Source of the DNA: an uncultured Erythrobacter sp.
GTDB taxonomy: Bacteria; Pseudomonadota; Alphaproteobacteria; Sphingomonadales; Sphingomonadaceae
Assembly: GCA_947258465.1 (NCBI GenBank)
Contig: CAMYIQ010000008.1
Location: 1 to 5,790, forward strand
DNA length: 5,790 nucleotides
Direction of reading: 5' to 3'
Position numbers and translations under genes: made by a program. The notes below the pieces were generated by a model, which was not told the origin of the DNA, ran no database searches, and saw nothing but the letters and a program-made list of their open reading frames with translations. Positions within the stretch are counted from its first letter, which is position 1; every line of letters starts with the position of its first letter. This document shows, piece after piece, positions 1 through 4,242 of the stretch.

Positions 1-27
1 ATACCCGTGAAACCTTACGCCGCGATC

Positions 28-65
28 TCCGTTAGTGTGTTGAGTAACCAAATAACGGAAAGGGG
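28..65 (+). promoter_or_regulatory. dps leader: ribosome binding site plus a short inverted repeat
   Basis: A purine-rich Shine-Dalgarno stretch, GGAAAGGGG at 57-65, lies 7 bases before the ATG at 73 and fixes that codon as the dps start in preference to the in-frame GTG at 7. A perfect 7-base inverted repeat, TCCGTTA (28-34) and TAACGGA (53-59), sits just upstream with an 18-base spacer; its right arm overlaps the first bases of the Shine-Dalgarno stretch. It could be an operator or an mRNA hairpin, or chance. I could not identify a convincing -35/-10 pair in the 72 bases available, so the promoter may lie partly outside the window. Confidence 0.5.
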
Positions 66-72
66 TAATATC

Positions 73-534
73 ATGGCCGAAGTTGGTGACAATTCGAAAG
101 CCGGTCTGGTGAGCGCGCTCAATGGCGCCTTGGCGGATACGGTGGCGCTCTATTTCAAGACGAAAAACTTTCACTGGCACGTTGCGGGGCCGCGGTTTCG
201 CGATCTCCACGTGCTGTTCGACGAGCAGGCCGCCCAACTGATCGGGATGGTCGACGATCTCGGGGAACGCGTCCGCAAAAATGACGAATTCACCCTGACT
301 TCGATCGGGAGCGTCCAGAAACAGACGCGGATCGAGGATCAGGACGACGTTACCCTCACGGCCGATGCGATGGTCGTCGAACTGCGCGACGACAACAAGA
401 AGCTGCATCAGCGGCTGGGCGAGGTGAAGGACGCTGCCGAAGAGGTTGGCGACAACGCCACCAGCGGTGTCGTCGACGACTGGATCGACCAGTGCGAGGA
501 ACGCATCTGGTTCCTCAACCAGACCAGCAAATAA
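73..534 (+). CDS. dps: Dps family ferritin-like DNA-protection/iron-storage protein
   Basis: This 153-residue protein is a typical-length Dps. The family forms cytoplasmic 12-subunit shells that oxidise Fe(II) with hydrogen peroxide and store the iron, which limits Fenton damage to DNA. All the usual intersubunit ferroxidase ligands are visible: His34 in KNFHWHV, His46 in RDLH, Asp50 in FDE, and Asp61 and Glu65 in DDLGERVR. Their spacing matches E. coli Dps His51, His63, Asp67, Asp78 and Glu82 with a constant offset of 17. Trp35 follows the first ligand, as is usual. The N-terminal tail before helix A is short and carries a single lysine, so the Lys-rich DNA-binding tail of E. coli Dps is absent; DNA binding is therefore uncertain, while iron detoxification is well supported. 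The ATG at 73 is chosen for its strong ribosome binding site; a GTG at 7 would add 22 residues unlike the family. The gene appears monocistronic, with a GC-rich hairpin just downstream. The exact substrate preference and induction (OxyR, starvation) cannot be read from the sequence. Confidence 0.93.
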   Translation: MAEVGDNSKAGLVSALNGALADTVALYFKTKNFHWHVAGPRFRDLHVLFDEQAAQLIGMVDDLGERVRKNDEFTLTSIGSVQKQTRIEDQDDVTLTADAMVVELRDDNKKLHQRLGEVKDAAEEVGDNATSGVVDDWIDQCEERIWFLNQTSK

Positions 535-561
535 ACCCACCGCCGTGCGAATGCGCATCGG

Positions 562-593
562 GGCCGCCTTTCCCCTTGGGGATGGGCGGCCTT
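562..593 (+). terminator. GC-rich hairpin after dps, candidate terminator
   Basis: GGCCGCC at 562-568 pairs perfectly with GGCGGCC at 585-591. The inner part TTTCCCC (569-575) pairs with GGGGATG (578-584) apart from one mismatch and one G-T wobble. The result is about 15 stacked positions closed by a TT turn. It begins 27 bases after the dps stop codon. Only a TT follows the stem and there is no long T run, so it may be a weak intrinsic terminator, a processing/stability stem protecting dps mRNA, or an attenuator that lowers read-through into the next gene. Its right arm ends just before a TTG (592) and a GTG (595) that are in frame with the lactonase, which argues against those two as start codons. 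Confidence 0.55.
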
Positions 594-609
594 GGTGTAT
601 CAGGCGGAT

Positions 610-1230
610 ATGGAACACGTCACCATCGTCGAGAGATCCAGCGACAGCGCGATTGCGGACTGGCTGGCAGTGCAACTGGGCCGGGCGCTCGACGCCGGCG
701 ACGGGTTGGTTCCGATTGCGGTGCCGGGCGGCTCCACCCCTTTCCCGATCATGGAAGCCCTGCTGGAGCACGATCTCGACTGGACTAGGCTTGTCGTCTG
801 GCCCGGTGATGACCGTCTGGTGCCCGAAGATCACGTGGCCTCCAACACGGGCAAGCTGCGGGACATGTTCGAGCCGGCCGGCGCCGAAGTGATGACGCTG
901 GCCGAAACGCAATCGGTACCGCATTTCGCGCTCGTCTGGCTGGGAATGGGGGCCGACGGGCACATTGCATCGCTCTTTCCCAACACCGATCCCCGCATCG
1001 ATGAACCGAACAAGGTCGTGCGTCTCACGCCCGAACCGCTGCCGCCGGAGGCGCCCTTCGACCGGATCAGCCTGACGATCCCGGCGCTGCTCGAGAGCGA
1101 CGGGATCGCGTTCGTGATTCGCGGCGATGCAAAGCGGGCGGTGTTCGATCAGGCAGTTGCGGGAAAAAGCGATCTCCCGGTTGCGCGGTTGCTGGCTGCG
1201 GCTAGACAACCGGTAACATGCTTCACCTGA
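610..1230 (+). CDS. pgl: 6-phosphogluconolactonase (compact form)
   Basis: The 206-residue product belongs to the glucosamine-6-phosphate isomerase/6-phosphogluconolactonase fold. It should hydrolyse 6-phosphoglucono-1,5-lactone to 6-phosphogluconate in the cytoplasm, after glucose-6-phosphate dehydrogenase and before the Entner-Doudoroff or pentose phosphate branches. Diagnostic motifs are the phosphate-binding PGGSTP (39-44), GDDRLVP (66-72) with SN at 78-79, and the signature GMGADGHIASLFP (112-124), whose His118 is the expected catalytic residue. A C-terminal DAKRAVFDQA...LPVARLL...PVT block is also typical. The protein is shorter than most bacterial homologues (about 220-260 residues): only about 22 residues separate the SN/R84 region from the GMG strand, where the family usually has roughly 20-30 more. 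The ATG at 610 is chosen because the TTG at 592 and GTG at 595 abut the upstream hairpin; the AGGCGG at 602-607 is close but is the only candidate ribosome binding site. Its 3' end overlaps the Nudix gene. zwf, edd and glk are not adjacent. Confidence 0.87.
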   Translation: MEHVTIVERSSDSAIADWLAVQLGRALDAGDGLVPIAVPGGSTPFPIMEALLEHDLDWTRLVVWPGDDRLVPEDHVASNTGKLRDMFEPAGAEVMTLAETQSVPHFALVWLGMGADGHIASLFPNTDPRIDEPNKVVRLTPEPLPPEAPFDRISLTIPALLESDGIAFVIRGDAKRAVFDQAVAGKSDLPVARLLAAARQPVTCFT

Positions 1231-1688
1231 TCCCACGGCCACTGCACAAGCTGGCGCTCAGATTCGGTCATCGGTTGCGTCATCGCTGGCGCCGGATCAC
1301 CGGCAGAACCGGACAGGGTGTGAGCATCGTTGGCCGCGACCTCGACGGTCAGATACTGCTGGTGCGGCACAGTTACGGTCCGAACGGATGGTATTTCCCC
1401 GGCGGCGGGATCAGGCGGAACGAGACGAGCGAACAAGCCGCGTACCGCGAAATGCGCGAGGAGACCGGCTGCGCCATCGTGAGCATGACGCTGATCGGCG
1501 TGATCGAAGAGGAGCTCTCAGGCGCGCCGCACACGGCCTATCTTTTCGACGGAGTGGTCGATGCCATGCCCCGGCCCGACGGCCGCGAAGTGATCGAGGC
1601 GCGTTTCTTTCCCACGCATTCGCTTCCCGAACCGCTGAGCCCCCGGACAAAGGCGCGGCTGAAACTATGGCAGGCCCGAAGGAGCTAG
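1218..1688 (+). CDS. Nudix hydrolase, substrate unknown
   Basis: This 156-residue protein carries a full Nudix box at residues 63-85 (G63, then E69, then R77-E78-M79-R80-E81-E82-T83-G84), fitting GX5EX7REUXEEXGU. The glutamates of REMREE coordinate the Mg2+ needed to hydrolyse a nucleoside diphosphate linked to another group. A WYFPGGG strand (58-64) leads into the box, as usual. Ahead of the domain lies a strongly basic, His/Arg-rich segment (about residues 1-31, nine arginines) that looks amphipathic; it could contact nucleic acid or membrane, but this is not shown. I see nothing that fixes the substrate: MutT-like dGTP cleaning, ADP-sugar or other (di)nucleotide hydrolysis all remain possible. 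The ATG at 1218 lies 13 bases inside the end of pgl, with no strong ribosome binding site, so translation is probably coupled to the lactonase. The first codons 'MLHLIPRPLH' resemble starts I recall from sphingomonad Nudix proteins, supporting this start. Confidence 0.88.
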   Translation: MLHLIPRPLHKLALRFGHRLRHRWRRITGRTGQGVSIVGRDLDGQILLVRHSYGPNGWYFPGGGIRRNETSEQAAYREMREETGCAIVSMTLIGVIEEELSGAPHTAYLFDGVVDAMPRPDGREVIEARFFPTHSLPEPLSPRTKARLKLWQARRS

Positions 1689-1689
1689 A

Positions 1690-1738
1690 GCGCCTCTCCG
1701 GGCCTCCGACCGGGCTTCGGCATCGTCACCGGAGACGC
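1690..1738. terminator. Weak stem in the convergent gap between the Nudix gene and dinB
   Basis: The 65-base gap between the converging Nudix and dinB genes holds an imperfect stem. TCTCCGG (1695-1701) pairs with CCGGAGA (1729-1735) and is extended by GCG (1690-1692) with CGC (1736-1738) across a two-base bulge. A small CCGA/TCGG hairpin sits in the loop. A bidirectional terminator would be expected here, but there is no T tract on either strand and the loop is large, so this is only a candidate. Confidence 0.25.
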
Positions 1739-1753
1739 TGGTTCTTCGCGATA

Positions 1754-2872
1754 TCATAGGAGCGAAAGCTGGGTATCTGGACGCTTCGGCTCCTCCCCGC
1801 CTTCCCGCTCGAGCTTGGATAATGTCAGCCCCATCAACCGGATCGGCATCGGCAAGGGCAGCACTTCCTCGAGCAGCGCGCGGCCGATGGCTGCGAATTC
1901 CTCTTTGGATGCGATCGGGCGATCTACCGTCTTCGCCCGGCTGAAAATCTGGAAATCGGTATATTTCATCTTCAGCGTGACTGTCCGGCCCGTCGCTTCG
2001 GCGCGTTCGATATAGCCCCAGACTATGTCGATGATGTCTTCCATCGTCTCGCGCAATTCGCTGCCGGATGACAAATCGCGGCTGAAGGTCCGCTCTCCGC
2101 CGACCGATTTGCGGATGCGGCTCGAGCGCACGGGTCTCAGGTCGATTCCCCGGGCGGCGCGGTAGAGATAGTCGGCGAAGCTGCCGAAATGCGCGCGCAG
2201 CCATTCGATATCCCTGGCCGCCAGATCGCCGCCGGTCTCGATCCCGAGCCGGGCCATCTTCTCCGCGCCTTTCGGGCCGACGCCGTGGAAGCGGCGGATA
2301 GGCAGGTCGGACACGAACTTGGCCCCATCGCCGGGGCGAATGACGCATAGCCCATCCGGCTTGTTCTGGTCGCTGGCGATCTTGGCGAGGAACTTGTTGT
2401 AGCTGACCCCTGCGCTCGCGGTCAGGCGGGTCTTCGCGCGGATTTCCTGACGGATCAGCTCGGCGATTCGTGTCGCGCTGCCGATGCCGAGCTTGTCCTC
2501 GGTCACATCGAGATAGGCTTCATCGAGGCTCAGCGGTTCGACGAGATCGGTATGGTGACGGAAGATTGCGCGGATTTGCTGCGAGACTTCGCGATAGACG
2601 TCGAAGCGGCTCTTGCAGAAGATCAGGTCGGGGCACAGTCGCTTAGCAGTGACCGATGGCATGGCGCTGCGCACGCCGAACTTGCGCGCTTCATAACTTG
2701 CTGCGGCCACCACGCCGCGGCCACTCGATCCGCCGACTGCCACGGGCTTGCCGTGCAGTTCGGGGTTGTCGCGCTGTTCGACGCTGGCGAAGAAGGCATC
2801 CATGTCGACATGGATGATCTTGCGAAGACCATCGGCTTCATCCGCGTCATCCGTGTCTTTCGCATCACTCAT
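1754..2872 (-). CDS. dinB: DNA polymerase IV (Y-family translesion polymerase)
   Basis: The 372-residue product is a full-length DinB/Pol IV, which copies past damaged template bases without proofreading while held by the sliding clamp. In order: an acidic N-terminal extension (residues 2-14, mostly Asp/Glu); the first catalytic motif KIIHVDMDAFFASVEQRD with Asp23 and Asp25 and the likely ribose steric-gate Phe28; the fingers motif AASYEARKFGVRSAMP (57-72); the second catalytic motif SLDEAYLDVT (115-124) with Asp117-Glu118; a helix-hairpin-helix thumb around FHGVGPKGAEKMARLGI; the little-finger domain; and a C-terminal QLSLL (368-372) that fits the beta-clamp binding motif. Nothing key is missing. 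The ATG at 2872 is preferred; an in-frame GTG at 2923 would add 17 non-family residues and run further into the divergent promoter region, although no strong ribosome binding site marks either. I found no GTTC-N7-GTTC type alphaproteobacterial LexA box upstream, so SOS control is not supported by this sequence. It stands alone, divergent from the MFS exporter gene. Confidence 0.95.
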   Translation of the reverse strand: MSDAKDTDDADEADGLRKIIHVDMDAFFASVEQRDNPELHGKPVAVGGSSGRGVVAAASYEARKFGVRSAMPSVTAKRLCPDLIFCKSRFDVYREVSQQIRAIFRHHTDLVEPLSLDEAYLDVTEDKLGIGSATRIAELIRQEIRAKTRLTASAGVSYNKFLAKIASDQNKPDGLCVIRPGDGAKFVSDLPIRRFHGVGPKGAEKMARLGIETGGDLAARDIEWLRAHFGSFADYLYRAARGIDLRPVRSSRIRKSVGGERTFSRDLSSGSELRETMEDIIDIVWGYIERAEATGRTVTLKMKYTDFQIFSRAKTVDRPIASKEEFAAIGRALLEEVLPLPMPIRLMGLTLSKLEREGGEEPKRPDTQLSLL

Positions 2873-2939
2873 TGCATCTGCAAGATAGACGCACGGGTTG
2901 CAAAGCGGAACCTTGTCCGTCACGTGCCATTTTGTGCAA
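2873..2939. promoter_or_regulatory. Divergent dinB/exporter promoter region with repeated TGCAA motifs
   Basis: These 67 bases must hold the promoters and leaders of both divergent genes. TTGCA/TGCAA occurs four times: TTGCA at 2872-2876 and TGCAA at 2879-2883 (together an inverted repeat with a two-base spacer), TTGCAA at 2898-2903, and TGCAA at 2935-2939 directly before the exporter ATG. The palindrome CACGTG lies at 2921-2926, and GGTT/AACC arms bracket 2896-2912. These could be operator half-sites, but none matches a regulator I can name. No clear -35/-10 pair with 16-18 base spacing is visible in either direction. Confidence 0.4.
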
Positions 2940-4205
2940 ATGCGAAACGATCAGTTTGCCAGCGGTGAAAACCCGCCATCCGACCGGGCACGCCGCCCGC
3001 ATATCGGCGAGCGTGAGCTGATCTGGATGATGGCGCTGCTGATGGCATGCAACGCCTTTGGTATCGACGCGATCCTGCCGGCTCTCGACGAACTAGCGGG
3101 AAGCCTCGGGGCGCAGGGTAACGACCGGCAATTCGTCGTGGGTGTCTACCTGCTGGCGGCCGGTTTCGGGACGCTGATCCCCGGCTCCTTCGCGGACCGG
3201 TTCGGCAGGCGGCCCGTGCTGTTTGCGGCGCTTGGCGCTTACATCGTGCTGTCGCTGGCCTGTGCCGCGACCACGAGCTTTACGCAGTTGATCGTCCTCC
3301 GGGCGCTGCAGGGCTTCTTCGCGGCGGGCATCATCGCCTTGCCGCCCGCGATCATCCGCGACCGGGTGGGCGGCGACAAAATGGCGCGGATGATGAGCCT
3401 CATTTTCGTGATCTTCCTGCTTGTCCCGGCAGTGGCGCCGAGCATCGGGCAGGGCGTGCTGCTGCTGCTTGGCGACTGGCGCTGGATCTTCGTGGCCATG
3501 GCACTTTTGGGTACCGCCATGACGGGCTGGGTCTATCTGCGTCTGCCCGAGACGCTGCATGACGACGATCGTCAGGCGATCGACATTTCGGTCATCGCCC
3601 GGAACATGCGCCGCGCTGTCACTCTGCGGTCGACCATCGGCTATACGCTGGCGAGCGCGCTGGTCTTCGGCGGATTGTTCGGCTTCATCAATTCATCGCA
3701 ACAGCTCATCGGCGAAGCCTTCGGCGCGGGCGACATGTTCCCGGTGCTTTTCGCGTTCTGTGCGGGCAGCATGGCGCTCGCCAACTGGTCGAACAGCCGT
3801 ATCGTCGAACGTTTCGGCGCGCGCCGGGTCAGTCATTCGGCGCTGTTCCTGTTCATCGTGGTTGCCGGTCTGCAATTGTGGTTCGCGACCCAGCCCGATG
3901 AAAGCCTGTGGACCTTCGTGCCGCTGATGGCCGCTAATATGAGCCTGCTCGGCTTCATCGGCGCGAATTTCGGCTCGATCGCCATGCAGCCTTTCCGCCA
4001 TATCGCGGGAGCGGCGTCGTCGGCGCAGAGCTTCCTGCGCATGACCACCGGTGCGACGTTGGGGGCCGCAGTGGGCTATGCCTATGACGGCACGGCACGC
4101 CCCCTGGCACTGGCCCTGCTGGTTTCCGCGATCATGAGCCTGCTATTCGTGCTCTATTCGGAACGGGGATCGCTGTTCGGGCCGCCGGAGCCGGAACTGG
4201 AATAG
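2940..4205 (+). CDS. MFS multidrug exporter, Bcr/CflA type
   Basis: This 421-residue inner-membrane protein looks like a 12-helix major facilitator superfamily transporter, of normal length for the Bcr/CflA drug:H+ antiporter group. After a polar N-terminus of about 27 residues, helix 1 carries a charged residue, Asp43, in FGIDAILPAL. Helix 2 is followed by MFS motif A in the cytoplasmic loop, GSFADRFGRRPVL (82-94). Helix 4 has motif-B-like LIVLRALQGFFAAG with Arg121, followed by the AIIRDRVGG loop, VPAVAPSIGQ (the motif-C-like helix 5 region) and the WRWIF...LPETL block that ends the first half in this family. The second half (from about residue 230) is hydrophobic with short polar loops. 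The substrate cannot be inferred; chloramphenicol, bicyclomycin or sulfonamide export is known for relatives only. The ATG at 2940 is chosen because it gives an ordinary N-terminus. There is no recognisable ribosome binding site before it, and a TTG at 2898 (14 more residues) or an ATG at 3027 (inside helix 1) are less likely. It is convergent with the carboxyltransferase gene. Confidence 0.87.
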   Translation: MRNDQFASGENPPSDRARRPHIGERELIWMMALLMACNAFGIDAILPALDELAGSLGAQGNDRQFVVGVYLLAAGFGTLIPGSFADRFGRRPVLFAALGAYIVLSLACAATTSFTQLIVLRALQGFFAAGIIALPPAIIRDRVGGDKMARMMSLIFVIFLLVPAVAPSIGQGVLLLLGDWRWIFVAMALLGTAMTGWVYLRLPETLHDDDRQAIDISVIARNMRRAVTLRSTIGYTLASALVFGGLFGFINSSQQLIGEAFGAGDMFPVLFAFCAGSMALANWSNSRIVERFGARRVSHSALFLFIVVAGLQLWFATQPDESLWTFVPLMAANMSLLGFIGANFGSIAMQPFRHIAGAASSAQSFLRMTTGATLGAAVGYAYDGTARPLALALLVSAIMSLLFVLYSERGSLFGPPEPELE

Positions 4206-4242
4206 GGTGGCATCGGGCGCGGACAGACGCGGCACAACCGCC

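Noticed and set aside
7..72. N-terminal extension of dps from a GTG at 7
   Set aside because: The 22 added residues do not resemble Dps, and the strong ribosome binding site at 57-65 points to the ATG at 73.
1665..2348. 227-codon open frame on the - strand overlapping the 3' half of dinB
   Set aside because: It is a frame-shifted reading of dinB with Arg/Pro-rich low-complexity translation; dinB itself is intact, so this is not a separate gene or a frameshift.
3093..3560. 155-codon open frame on the - strand opposite the MFS exporter
   Set aside because: The predicted product is rich in Gln, Arg and His without domain-like pattern, and lies wholly within the well-supported exporter gene.
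4206..4242. Possible terminator in the 37-base convergent gap between the exporter and carboxyltransferase genes
   Set aside because: Only a short CGCG/CGCG hairpin (4 base pairs, around 4217-4232) is present and there is no T run on either strand.
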